From Zanthoxylum bungeanum (taxonomy: Eukaryota > Streptophyta > Magnoliopsida > Sapindales > Rutaceae): DNA of 64,000 nucleotides. The translations under genes and the position numbers were made by a program. Shown piece by piece: positions 46,194 through 58,712 of this stretch. The notes under the pieces were generated by a model. That model did no database searches, was not told the DNA's origin, and saw only the letters and a list, made by a program, of their open reading frames with translations. Positions within the stretch are counted from its first letter, which is position 1, and each line of letters begins with the position of its first letter. Location: NCBI GenBank assembly GCA_019454045.1, contig SKCR01051199.1, forward strand, positions 297,862 through 361,861. Reading direction: 5' to 3'.

Positions 46194-48695
46194 CTAGCAC
46201 ATGTCGTATATTGGAATTGGAGTTCCAATGGTTTAACTCGATGTACCATGAGCTTTGGAAGCTCGTATAGAAATGTGGGTATTCGTTGAAGGAAATACTA
46301 AATGACTCATATGTGATTCCTAATAGTTGGAAGTACACACCACCGTCAATAGGAATCTCCTCGAGTCGAGTAGCATATGTGATCCTCTAACTGTAGGATA
46401 TCATTGATTTTATGTGAGATCCTCCACATTTAGATGCCATGTATATTAGAAACCTTTTATGGTGTGGCCTCTAGATATTCCTTAGGTGGGGACAGATGCA
46501 CTCGTTAATCAAGTGTTTATCAAGATATGATCTATCGGCCTGTATGTGTACCATAAGGGGTTTATTTATCCATGTGAGTAAGTCACGATTCTTAAGACTT
46601 TAATCAAAGCCAATCACCTAGGGTAGATTGCATATATCAGAAATGGTTTCTGATTAGTTGTAAAGAATCGTGGACATGTCGATATGAGATGAGCGTCTTA
46701 GAAAATTGACTGTGTAATCTTTGTTTCCTAAACACAACTCGGATAGCCTACGATGGAGGGATTGATAAACGTATGTGATGACCTCGACTTGTATAGTTCA
46801 GAAAGGTCGTCTGTGTTCTTCGTGAATTTGGAGGTGGCCGAATTACGTACATATAAGCTAGGCTTATATGACGTACGTGTCTGGACTTAGAGAGTCCCAT
46901 AATATGAAGTGTACTCATGCAAGTGGGAGAGTATTACTATTATAAACTATCTGATATTGGGATAGTATTGCAATTATAAACTATTCTTAAAGTAAATATT
47001 CCTAGTCGTTGGTTTTGGAATATGATCGAATTTCTTTAACCTATAAGACTAGAACATATTGTATATTGGAATTGAAGTTCCAATGGCTTAACCCGATGTA
47101 CCATGATCTTTGGAAGCTCATATAGACATGTGGGTATTCGTTAAAGAGAATACTGAATGACTCACATGTGATTCCTAATAGTTGGAAGTACACACCACCG
47201 TAAATAGGAATCTTATCGAGTCGAGTAGCATATGTGATCATCTGAATGTTGGATAGCATTGATTTTGTGTGAGATCCTCCATATTTAGATGCCATGTATG
47301 TTAGAAACCTTTCATGGTCTGGCCTCTAGATGTTCGTTGGGTAGGGATCGATGCACTCGTTAATCAAGTGCATATAAAGATATGATCTGTCAGCCCGTAT
47401 ATGTACCATAAGGGATTTAGGTATCCATGTGAGTAAGTCACGATTCTTAAGATTTTTTCCAAATTTGATCACCTATGGTGGATCACATGTATTAAAAATG
47501 GTTTCTGATTAGTTATAAATAATCGTGGACATGTCGATATGAGATATGCGCCTCGAAAACTTGACGGTGTAATCTATATTTCCTAAGCACAACTCATATT
47601 GCCTATGATAGATGGATTGATAAACATATGTGATGACCTTGACTTTTATAGTTCAGAAAGGTCGTTCTTGTTTTTCGTGAATTCGGAGGTGGTAGAATTA
47701 CGTACATATAAGCTATGCTTATATGAAGAACTTATCTGGACTCAAAGAGTCCCACAATATGAAGTGTACTTGTTGAGCAATTGGGTAGCCGATAATTTTT
47801 TATAATAAATAATATTCGATATTATAATTATCAACCAAAATAATTAAGTGTTATTGGATAACATTGATTATTTACTTTGACCCAATTGGATTAATTCAAA
47901 ATTACACAAGGGCTTTGTTGTAATTTCATAAATATCTCTACCATTGAAGGATATTTTGGTAATTATAAATATGTACTTATATGTGTATTTGGCTTGATAA
48001 TTGGATTAAATCAAAGTGGTAGACAATGAACTAATCCATTTGTCAATCTTTGTCTTGATTTAATTGGATTAAATCAAAGTATTAGACAAATGTGATTAGT
48101 CACACTAATTTTACATATTGAAATAAGGCTACCTAATATTTGATTATGACTTTTATTAATTAAAAATTACATAAGTTTTGCTATAAATAGCAAGCTTGAG
48201 CAAGGTTTTTAATTAAGCTTGAGCTTAAGAAAGTTAAGCTTGTGAAAGCCAAAACAAGCCAGAATTAGAAATATTAGCCTAAGTAAAAGAAGTGTTTAGA
48301 GAAGCTTTGGAAGTTCTCTGTAACATTGCAACAATGAGAAATCAAGATTGGATCTTGGAATGAAGCTTGCTAGCATTGGAATCAAAATTGGATCTTGGAG
48401 TCAAGCTTCCTAACTTTGGAAGTTCTTTACAACATTCCAACATAGAGAAGAAGATTAGATCTTTGAATCAAGCTTACTAGGTGAGTTTGATATTCTCTAA
48501 AGTTATAGTTTCATTAGTGAGTTATCATTAGTGAAACATATAGTGATGTATTATGTATTATATACATAATAACATAAGTTGATGTTAAAATTAGGCTAAT
48601 GAATCACTTGACCACCTTTGGGTGACCTAGAATTGTTAATGAGTCATTCCATTGTGAGATTCTATTTTGATTTGTGTTTTAATTCAAAGAAATGC

Positions 48696-48733
<38 letters not shown>

Positions 48734-48828
48734 TTGTTTGTTTGTTTTATAACATGTGTTGAAGTTGGTTTTTGAAATTAAAAATTATTTTGGGTGATTT
48801 TTAAAAGTGTTTAAGGTTTTAGGAAATT

Positions 48829-48859
<31 letters not shown>

Positions 48860-49140
48860 GTATCAAGTCTGCAACCTGTTGCATTGCAGTTGCAACCAGT
48901 GCACACTCTGGGTACGCGCTAGTGTGCAGGACCTGATTTTTATTCGGGATCTTGTTTTTCTTCCGTTTTGGATTTTCTGGACTTCGATTCATCCCTGATT
49001 TTTCCTAAACATCTATAATAGAATATAGTATTCCATTAAAATATTTAAAAATACACCCACACTTGATATCCACATATTAGACCCACTTCCACTGTGTGGG
49101 GCACCGATCCGATCCTAGGGGTCTGAATACCGCCCCAATA
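46194..49140 (+). repeat. Old LTR copy 2 (5' LTR of an old element)
   Basis: Matches both old LTR copy 1 (21,700-22,389 plus 29,472-29,919) and the LTR at 58,713. A segment is doubled: 46,200-46,990 and 47,040-47,770 are about the same. TATA box GCTATAAATAGC lies near 48,178-48,190. Microsatellites lie at 48,694-48,745 and 48,835-48,856. The left end is cut by the Athila LTR. Confidence 0.65.
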
Positions 49141-49643
49141 ATTTTTTCTCCGTGAAATAGTGAGAGTAGTCTCTGTTATATTACATATAAAGTTTTATTT
49201 CTAATATAAAATTAAGGGACTTGTGAGATACTCTCATTAGTCATGTATTGGATATGATCTAATAAAAGACATTACTTGACTATTTATATGATCGATAGTA
49301 TAATTGTTTAACATATGTATATATATATATATATATATATAGTATTTATCTTTCATAGATGATGATTCCCCAGTTGAAATGGGAATTGATTAGAAAGTCT
49401 AATAAGTCTTATGTATTAAGATAATGGCATAATGAATATTATATTATGTACGATTATAGATATCAATTTAGTTGTAAATATTACGAGCTATTTTAATATG
49501 ATATAGACCATATGATGACCTTAAAACATATTCTATAATATCTTTGAGATATTAAGAACGAGTTTCTAATTCATGTAGATAATAATATGCAATCATTAGG
49601 GTTATTTAGATCAGATTTTGAATTTGATAATGACAATAGATGA
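49141..49643 (+). other. Non-coding interior of the old element, first part
   Basis: AT-rich, with a TA run at 49,316-49,341. No domain is seen. Interior pieces continue at 56,254-56,508 and 58,507-58,712 after younger insertions. Confidence 0.45.
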
Positions 49644-50207
49644 TGTTGGTTGTTTAGTGTCATTAAATAGGAAACAATCATGCTATTAAACAATACAAAT
49701 CCATAAAATCAAGTGCAGAACCCTAGAAAACCCTAGAACTTGAAAAATAAGAAAAACCTTATAAAATGACAAATGCAGTGGTCCGGATCGAGAAGATTCT
49801 TTATCCTTAAGAACTTATCAGCCCCGTCTCGGGGGTCTACAAATCTTGTGGCTAATGTTCTCCCAGGATAACTCGGATTCCTCTTGTTCAAGGGGCACAC
49901 CTTAACAAGATCTCGAACTTGGTAATGGGTGAAACTCTCTCTTGACTCAAACAACAATATGAGACACCAAACTTAGGATGAAATTCAGATTTCTTTTTTT
50001 CCTCTATTGAAATGAATATGCAGCCCTCTTTATATAGGCTTGGAAGGGTGCCTTATGGGCACCCTTTGGGTTGGGGTGCAACCCCTCAAAGGGTTATACC
50101 CCTCTCATGCATGTTATATCCACATGAAGGACATGTCCCTATGGGGTACCATCCAATGGACATGTCCCTCCTCCATCCATACTACAATATTAGAATAATT
50201 TTCAACA
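49644..50207 (-). repeat. 3' LTR of the copia element
   Basis: 564 bp, same length as 55,690-56,253. Minus-strand TATA box CTATATAAAG near 50,030. Confidence 0.9.
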
Positions 50208-50780
50208 ATCCCCCACAATTCTTCAAATATTCATGCAGACACTTGAGAGAGTTTCCGTGAACTAAAGCTGCATCGAAATAGGTAGCTTTCGCCTTGAACC
50301 TTTCCTAGTGAATGACAATCGGATTTATTTGGAAAACCAGTGACCCATAGTCTTGAACTGTTCTGCCGTTGGTGTAAACCAAGACAATTGCCAACATAGC
50401 TTTACTTCGACAATTTCCCATTCTACGGTTGTGTTCATTTGGGTCCTGAACAACGGTCTTAGATTCATCAAGTACTTTAGGGTAACCCGCCTTTAAAAGT
50501 TCCCATGGAAGCGGCCTCACTTCTTACTTGAAATATGTGATCTACTATGAAGAGGTAATCTGTCTTTACCCTCATTAGGACTCATCTCTTAATATAGTGA
50601 TCATTAAAAGCCTTAGCTTATCCTAACCTTGACAGACAACACTATGTGTCATTATCGGAATGGGAAAGAGTACAAACTCTTCAGTGCTTGTTTTGAATTG
50701 CACAAAGTTTCTGTTGTCTCTTTTGAACCTAGATCGTGGGATCTCCAGTCAGCTAGGTTGGGTTTCCACAATGATAATTC

Positions 50781-52560
50781 TTAGATTATAGGCTTCAAAT
50801 CCATTCCCCTCGATGACTTCTCAACTTGCTCTCGAGGTAAACCTTTAGTTAGTGGATCCGTTAGGTTTTCCTTCGACTTAACATAATCGATCGATATTAT
50901 GCCACTTGAGAGCAGTTGACGTATGGTATTATGTCTTCGACGTATGTGTCGAGACTTACCATTATACATTGTATTTTGGGCTCTCCCAATAGCCGGTTGG
51001 CTGTTACAATATATGCTTATCGCTGGCACGGTTTGGGCCAACTAGGAATATCCTCCAGGAAGTTTCTAAGCCATTCTGTTTCTTCCGTTGTTTTGTCTAA
51101 CGCTATGAACTCTGATTCCATAGTAGACCGGGCAATACATGTTTGCCTCGAGGATTTCCATGACACGGCTGTATTACCAAGTGTGAAAACAAATCCACTC
51201 ATAGATTTGGAATCCACTGTATCCGATATCCGGTTAGCATCACTGTATCCCTCTAGAACAGCATGATATCTCTCGTAATGTAGCCCATATTTTGAAGTTT
51301 ATCTCAGATACCTCAAAACTCTTACTATGGCTTTACAGTGGTTATGTCTTGGATTGCTCGTATATCTGCTAAGCATGTTCACAGCTTGAGCGATATCAGG
51401 TCGTGTGCAATTCGTGAGATACATCAGACTTCCGATGATTCTCAATACTCTAATTGCGATACGTTTGAACCAGTATTCTTTGATAGATGAAGAGTTAGGT
51501 CCATAGGGGTTCTAGCCACATTTAGGTCCCCTTTGATATATTTCTCAAGTATCTTCTCAATATAATGAGTCTGAGATAATATATATCCGTCTGATGTCCT
51601 AGAAATCTTAATTCCTAGGATAACATCAGCTACTGCCAAATCTTTCATATAAAATCTGCTGGATAACACGTTTTTGGTAGACTGAATCATTTCATGATTA
51701 CTACCAATTATCAGCATATCGTCTACATAGAGACACACAATGACATATCCTTTTTGAGTTGATTTGGTGTACACACACTTGTCACACTCATTGGTTTTAA
51801 ACCCACTTGAAACATCACTTTGTTAAATTTCTCATGCAATTGTTTAGGTGCTTGTTTTAATCCGTACAAGGATTTTACAAGTTTGCACACCTTCCGTTCT
51901 TGTCCAAGAACATTAAACCCTTATGGTTGTTCCATGTAAATCTCTTCATCCAATTCATCATTCAAGAATTCCGTCTTTACATCCATTTGATGTATTTCAA
52001 GACCAAATATAGCTGCTATGGCTATGAGCATACTTATCGATGATACGAGTCACTGGTGAATATGTGTCAAAGTAATCAAGGTCTTCCTTTTGTCTATAAC
52101 CTTTTATGACAAGTCTTGCCTTGTACTTATCTATTGATCCATCTGTTTTCATCTTCCTTTTGAATATCCATTTGTAGCCCAGTGGCTTACAACCTGGAGG
52201 AAGATCAACCAACTCCCAAGTATGGTTCTGTAGGATTGAATCAATCTCACTGTTAATAGCCTCTTTCCACAGAGGTGCCTCCGGAGAAGAAATTGCTTCT
52301 TTATAGCTCCGAGGCTCATTTTCTAACAAGTACGTCAAAAAATTGGGACCAAACGACTTAGACGTTCTAGCTCTTTTGCTACGTCTAGGTTCGATTGTCT
52401 CAACGTTTGTACGTTGATCTGATTCTTGGTCAACCTGATCACTGTCTCTGACATCATCAATCATTCTTTTGAGAGACTTTGTTCTTTGTCTTTCCTTATA
52501 AGGAAACGTCTCTTCAAAAAATGTGGCATTCCTTGACTCAATTATCATACTCGGATTGAT
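50781..52560 (-). pseudogene. Copia reverse transcriptase and RNase H, broken
   Basis: Segments at 52,548-51,997 (WKEAINSEIDSILQNHTWEL, GYKWIFKRKMKTDGSIDKYK), 51,774-51,442 (CLYVDDMLIIGS with the catalytic YVDD intact), 51,217-51,017 and 51,041-50,781 (RNase [21 protein letters not shown], then KSRHIRRRHNTIRQLL and the C-terminal SRGMDLKPI). They are separated by stops or frame changes near 51,990-51,780, 51,430-51,230 and 51,030. Confidence 0.9.
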
Positions 52561-52599
52561 GTCAGGAATCTCATACTAATGTACCAAGAATCGATACGC

Positions 52600-53435
52600 A
52601 CTACTGTTGCGAGCATATCCAATGAATATACAATCAACAGTTTTGGGTCATATTATAACCTTCTTAGGTTTAAGAACCATTACTTTGGCAAGACACCCCC
52701 ACACTTTTAGGTAATTATATGAAGGTACGTGACCTTTCCACAATTCATATGGTGTCTTGTCCAATCTTCCATGAGGAAGCTTGTTTAAAAACGTAATTCG
52801 TGGAAAGAAGGCTTCCCCCCACAAGTTCTAAGGTAAACCAGAACTTGTCACATGGCGTTCATCATTTCCTTCAACGTTCGGTTTTTGTGCCCAGTAATCC
52901 CATTTTATTGAGGAGAATAAGGAGCAGTGGTTTCGTGAATAATTCCGTGTACAGAACAATATTCACCGAATGGTGAAACATATTCACCACATCTATCACT
53001 CCTGATTATTTTGATTTTCTTGCCAAGTTGATTTTCAACTTCGTTCTTATAGTGTATGAAGCTCTCAATAGCTTCAGCTTTGCTCCTCAACAAATACACA
53101 TAACAGAATATTGTGCTATCATCGATAAAAGTGAAAAAGTACTTTTTACCGCCTCTTGTTTGCACAATATTCATGTCACACACGTTAGTGTGTACAAGTT
53201 CTAAAGGTTCAGAACTGCATTCTATAGAATGAAATGATGTTCTATGCATTTTTGCTTCAACGCATGCCTCACACTTATGTTGGCTATCAATTGCAAATCT
53301 AGGTATAAGGTCCATGTTAATTAATTTACGCATTGTATCATAATTAACATGTTCTAACCTCTCATGCCATACATTTTGTGACTCAATAATATAAGCAGAA
53401 GTTTCAGCTTTATTAATAGCACGATTGACAGTCAT
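52600..53435 (-). pseudogene. Copia integrase, catalytic residues lost
   Basis: The zinc-binding HHCC block is intact (WHERLEHVN and CEAC). In the core, the first catalytic Asp is Asn (HTNVCDM where relatives have D). The second Asp is kept (IRSDRCGEY). The catalytic Glu is Gly (NGITGHKNRTL for NGVAERKNRTL). A stop lies before it at about 52,903. The C-terminal part continues to CIFIGYARNSSAYRF near 52,600. Confidence 0.88.
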
Positions 53436-53659
53436 TACATTTAGTTTGAAAAGTCCCTCAGTGAGGTATCATTTTCCTACATACATATCATTCTTAGTCA
53501 TTACAAATTTATCAAAAACAAATACAAGCTTAAAACCAGCATTACTAAGAAGAGAGCCCGAGACCAAATTCTTCCGAATATCTGGAACATGCAGTACATT
53601 CTTCAATGTAAGCTCATTTATGGATGTCATCTTCAGAACCATTGTGCCTTGTCCAACTA

Positions 53660-53830
53660 CCTAAGAGGTAGACGAGTTTCCCATTGTCAGATGATCACCG
53701 CCATCGACCTTCTGATACAAGGAAAATATCTTGCTATCTGCACAGATATAACGAGTAGCCATAGTGTCTACCCATCATTCTCTCAGATTCCCAACTATGT
53801 TGGCTTCGGTTACCACTGCTGATAGGTCCA
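53660..53830 (-). pseudogene. Copia aspartic protease, active-site change
   Basis: Reads WVDTMATRYICADSKIFS where relatives have VDTGAT. The Asp is kept but the following Gly is Met (53,757-53,768). A stop follows after MGNSSTS. The sequence then runs into [20 protein letters not shown], the usual link to integrase. Confidence 0.78.
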
Positions 53831-54690
53831 TCTCTGAGATCTCATCAGTCAGCTGCTCACCTTCAGTGACATGGGCCTCATTTTTCTTTTTCTTGCCCTT
53901 GTCCTGAGACTTTTTGTTTCTACAGTCCTTTGCCATATGACCGCACTTTCCACAATTGTAGCATTTCCCTTGAACTTCTTGTAAGCTTGGGAAGAGTCAG
54001 CTCCACTGTTCTTTCTCTTCTTGCTACCCTTTACACCCTCAACGATGTTGGCCTTAGACTTCATAGTCTTTTAGTTAGCCTTCTCGGAAATCCTATTGTC
54101 CTCATCGATTCTCAATCAAACACTAAGGTCTTCAATGCTCTTCTGCATCTTCTTGTGTTTCAGATAGCTCCTGAAGTTCTTCCATGATGGAGGTAACTTT
54201 TCAACAATGGTGGCAACCTGAAACGTCTCACATAGTTTCATACATTCATCCAGTATTTCATGAATGATCAACTGCAGTTCACCCAACTGAGACATCACCA
54301 TCCTTGAATCTACCATCTTGTAGTCCAGGAACCTACCCAAGACAAAAAAAATTTGTCCGGCATCCTCGGTTTTGTATTTCTTCTCGAGAGATTCCCAAAG
54401 AATCTTCGAAGAAGACATGCCTTTGTACACAGTGTACAGGGTATTATCAAGTCCACCCAAAAGGTAGTTCTTGCACAAGAAGTCTCCAGACAGCCATGTC
54501 TGTTCTCGCAGTTCCTTGGCCATTACCGATTCACCCTCCACAGGACCTGGATGATATTTGAGGAAATTAGCCAACTGGAGAGTTGTCAGGTAGAACGGCA
54601 TTTTGCTATGCCACTGTTTAAAGTTTGCCCCACCAACTTCTCCGACTTTTCTCCATGGGAGACCGGTACTGTGATGTTTCCACTAGCCAT
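53831..54690 (-). pseudogene. Copia gag with zinc knuckle, frameshifted
   Basis: Starts at 54,690 (MASGNITVPVSHGEKSEKLV). A frame change near 54,620 leads into the open part 54,601-54,116 (FYLTTLQLANFLKYHPG; YLLGGLDNTLYTVYKGMSSS). A further shift at about 53,968 puts the CCHC knuckle (CYNCGKCGHMAKDC) out of frame with the KKFKG just before it. Gag packages the element's RNA; this copy cannot make the full protein. Confidence 0.85.
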
Positions 54691-55689
54691 TTGTAACTGG
54701 AAAAACCAACATGGGTCAATTACTATACATAAGACAAATTGCACAACTATCAACAAATGATCTTGTTTAAAGTGATATACTAAGTAACCACTTGTTGTTC
54801 TATTGGACAGTTGTTCCAATATACACAAGTCCTTGAATTTCAACTAAGATTCTTTAAGAAAAGTAATAAACGAATATTCCCATAGGACGAGGGGGTCCGG
54901 AGTAACCACTTAAATCCCTGACCACTTAGGCTCTTGTCGCCTTTTTGACAGAATATCCTTTAACACTTTTCCAATAGGATCTCTTAGCAATTCAAACTCA
55001 GTATTACATTTATGATTTACAATACAATATTCGATATGTGTAGATATATGTGTATGTGTCAATCAAGATTGGATGAAATTACTTGTGTATGATTACACTT
55101 TAAATTCTCAACCAATTATGCAACACACAATTAAGTTTCAACTTTATCACTTAGTGTATGCTTGTGATAATTGAACACCCTAATAATAACCTAAATCTAT
55201 ACTACCAAGATTAATGTGATTCAGTATATGATTTACTAAGTTAATATTAAATTAAACTAAGTCTTTGCAGTTTATAACAATTCCATGACAGATTTGTTAG
55301 TGTCACGTTCGTATCTATGTTCGAACGAGACTGTCCAGTGTGTGTACGTTCGTGTTGCATTTGAGAATGCGTTCGAATGAAGTGTTCCAGAGAGTTCACA
55401 TTCGTATAGCATTCGAGAATGCGTTTGAACGGAATAATTCCAGAGAGTTCGCGTTCGAGTTGCGTTTAAAATATACGTTCGAACGTTCTTAGGTAGAAGG
55501 CTTGCGTTCGAGTTGCGTTTGAAGACGCGTTCGAACGTTCTTACGAAATTTCAGATTTTTGCCTTCGCGTTTGTCGGGTGTTCGAACGCCCTACGTATTT
55601 TTCATGCACATGCAGTATTTTTCCAGAAATTTTCTTAACTATGCATGTGATTTACTATTTAACAACACTAGTTGATAAGTTCTTAAGAT
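54691..55689 (-). other. Leader region of the copia element
   Basis: Non-coding. It lies between the 5' LTR and gag and contains a tandem repeat (55,305-55,600). No Met-tRNA primer site is seen next to the LTR; the bases there are ATCTTAAGAACTTATC. Confidence 0.7.
55305..55600. repeat. 53-bp CGTTCGAACG tandem array in the copia leader
   Basis: Units start at 55,305, 55,347, 55,399, 55,452 and 55,505, the last three steps being 52, 53 and 53 bp. A partial unit follows near 55,566. Both the unit and the preceding CCAGTGTGTGT match the array at 40,763. Confidence 0.85.
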
Positions 55690-56253
55690 TGTTGGTTGTT
55701 TAGTGTCATTAAACAGGAAACAATCATACTATTAAACAATACAAATCCAGAAAATCAAGTGCAAAACCCTAGAAAACCCTAGAACTTGAAAAACAAGAAA
55801 AACCTTATAAAATGACGAATGTAGTGGTCCGGATCGAGAAGATTATCTGTCCTTAAGAACTTATCAACCCTGTCTCGGTGCTCTATGGATCTTGTGGCTA
55901 ATGTTCTCCCAGGATAACCCGGGATCCTCTTGTTCAAGGGGCACACCTTAATAAGATCCCGAACTTGGTAATGGGTGGAACTCTCTCTTGACTCAAACAA
56001 CAATATGAGACACCAAACTTCAGATGAAATTCAGATTTCTTTTTTTCCTCTATTGAAATGAATATGCAGCCCCCTTTATATAGGCTTGGAATGGTGCCTT
56101 ATGGGCACCCTTTGGGTTGGGGTGCAACCCCTCAAAGGGTTACACCCTTCTCATGCATGTTATATCCACATAGAGGACATGTCCCTATGGGGTACCATCC
56201 AAGGGACATGTCCATCCTCCATCCATACTACAATATTTGAAGAATTTTCAACA
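55690..56253 (-). repeat. 5' LTR of the copia element
   Basis: 564 bp. Minus-strand TATA box CTATATAAAG near 56,077-56,086. Closely similar to 49,644-50,207. Confidence 0.9.
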
Positions 56254-56513
56254 TATGATTTACGTCATAATGAGTCATAAAAGATACATTGGGAGTGTCA
56301 CAGTTCATTCAATTGTACCAGTGAAATTATTTGTAACTTACGAAGTATTGACTTAAGAAGTTGCTAAGTGACTTTATAGATTATAAGTTTTGATATCAAT
56401 ATTGTGATTGTGGTTCCCTACAAAGTATTATAGATTATATCCTTAAATACTTGGACAACTTAGTAACTGGAGTGCATATTATTGTCATATATGAGGACTG
56501 TCGTGTTAGGTTT
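56254..56513 (+). other. Non-coding interior of the old element, second part
   Basis: Resumes after the copia element; no domain. Its last five bases (TGTCG) are the target duplication of the following solo LTR. Confidence 0.45.
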
Positions 56514-58501
56514 CTATTAAGTCCCAAGATCAATTTCAAGCAAGAAACATATGTGAATAAAACAATGAAATATGGAGGAATCATACTTACATTGATCGGT
56601 TTTGCGATGCGAGGACAATAAAAATCCTTGAAGCTCTAAGCAATGGTGCTTCTTTGTGCTCCTCCATTTTCGGTCAACACCATGGATGGATCTCCAAGAT
56701 CCAAGCTTTGTGTGGTTATTCCATGCTCATAAGTTAGTTTCCTTATCACCTTGGATGACCCTTTAGTGTGCTAGCACAAGAAAAATTGCCACAAATTTTC
56801 TTTCTTACTTCTTCTTGCTCTCGGTTTTGACAGAAAAATAATGAAGAAAAAGAGGCCTTTGGCCGAGAGTTGTAGGAGAGGAAAGACAGAAGAAAAAGTG
56901 TTAAGTGTTTTGTGTTTTTTTAGATTTCAAAAACCTAGTACACTTGATGACTTTCCAAAAGTACAAGACATTTAAGCCTACAACCACTACCATCAATCAC
57001 TCACAAATGACTAGTTGTCACATCACTCAAAGTGACTAGATATCACATCAATCAAAGTGACTAATGATTTGATGCTTGATGTGACTTGTGGGCCGCACTT
57101 GAATTCGAAATGCGAGTGCGCCCGCAAACACTCCCGGGCTCGGGTTCGCTAATTTTGAATTTACGAATTTTCCGTTGCGACGTAATTAAATCAAATTTAT
57201 TTAAATAATTGTGCCTAGCAAAATTACTATTTACGTCGCTAGCGAATTAATTCTAAATTAACTCGTTCGCCCGAATTAAAATCTAATTTTAATTCCGCGT
57301 CGAAATCCAATTTCGTTTAATATATCGAATATATTAATTTATCGATTAATTCCAAATTAATCGTTATCTCTCTTTAATTAATATTTTATCCCAGATAAAA
57401 TATCTCTGTAATTAATCCCAGATTAATTTTCTCTATTTCTTAATTAATCCCAAGATTAATAAAGTGCGAGTCATACGTCATCGGTGAATCTTCGGGAAGC
57501 GACCCATGAGATCCCCGGATATTGGGCAGTAAATCCGGTCGTCGGACTATCCGAACACGTACGTACTTAGTACTACGTTTTTACCGATTTACAAGACATG
57601 TTTGGCTTCTAGCAAAGCACCGTGCCTACTCAATTCTCCAGAAATATTCTTAAAGGAATATGTGATCTATATCAGGCGTAGTATACGTAGTATTGCGTAT
57701 TACGATCTAGCATCGGATGTCACATGCTAGGTCTGGGGCTGGAATTGTGTCTGCCCCGTACGAAGCACATATCGGATCTCTGGTAACTAGTATCTATAAT
57801 CGGATAATCATGACCTAGTCATATTATCCCGATGACTGCAGTACATAAGAGCACCAGTTTCGTATCCTACGTGATCATCATCTCCACTATGACTGGAGTG
57901 ATACTTCCATCTTGACATCACACCCATACACTACGATTCTCAATATACCCAGAAGAGGCGTACACAGAACCTGTTAAAGCCCTGGACGACCAAAACCAAA
58001 GTATATTGATTGTCGCAAGTATTAGCGGTGCAAGTCTCAGGTTAAGACCAAAAAACCTACCCTGATTCGGACTTCCATAGACACATAGTCATACTACCAA
58101 TGGAATTCCGAGGGGTTTATCCAGAGCGAAGCTGTTTCCCTACCATCGGTAACATAACCTCCTATTACACTTGCATGAGTACCCAATACCCAAATATATG
58201 ATAACTATGTCGTTATGCTCCCACAACGTGCACAAGTGTAATACTAGTCTTTTACGCATTATCGATATCCAATCTCGATAATACTCTGACTAGGGATATT
58301 TAATGATTAAACCTTCGTGGATTGATATTGTCTCATATCATCTCAATCTGGAACTAATCATAAGGACCTTCTATCATTTATACATATTGGTAATCTAATT
58401 ACAAATGATAAAAGGGCAATTTCCTTTGTCACATAGTTAATTTGTACAACAACACCATGTTCTGTACAAATAGTGATGTTATGGGTCATAATTGTCCAAC
58501 A
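56514..58501 (-). mobile_element. Solo LTR, 2.0 kb, TSD TGTCG
   Basis: Ends TGTTAGG and GTCCAACA; direct repeat TGTCG at 56,509-56,513 and 58,502-58,506. On the minus strand it starts TGTTGGACAATTATGACCC, a copia-type LTR start. A truncated relative lies at 36,275-37,903. It contains several AATTAATCC-AGATTAATT inverted phrases near 57,350-57,450. Confidence 0.87.
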
Positions 58502-58506
58502 TGTCG

Positions 58507-58712
58507 ATGTAGACATTAGGTTCTACATGGTATGAGTGATGCTGACCAAGGGAAACATCTTGGTTTGTTTAACAAACTCAAAGTTATATATCGGGTCTAC
58601 TCTCTAATGCCTACCTTTTAAGTGTTAGGTGAGCTTTTAATAGCCATGAGTATATGATACCCATTGCAATGTGCATACGATACCAAAGATTGACACTAGA
58701 GCAAGTAGGAGA
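58507..58712 (+). other. Non-coding interior of the old element, last part
   Basis: Ends GAGCAAGTAGGAGAAAT just before the LTR start, a plausible decayed polypurine tract of a copia-type element on the plus strand. Confidence 0.5.

Larger units (their letters stand above)
49644..56253 (-). mobile_element. Complete Ty1/copia retrotransposon, inactivated
   Basis: Two 564-bp LTRs (TGTTGGTTG...TTTTCAACA) flank a 5.5-kb interior. Flanks are GATGA and TATGA, a 5-bp duplication with one difference. A polypurine tract (TTGTGGGGGAT on the minus strand) sits next to the left LTR, so it reads leftward. Domain order gag, protease, integrase, RT, RNase H is that of Ty1/copia. The LTRs differ at about 5% of positions in the stretch compared. 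Frame changes, stops and lost catalytic residues make it non-functional. Confidence 0.92.

Noticed and set aside
54304..54760. Plus-strand frames of 85 and 135 codons
   Set aside because: Antisense to copia gag.
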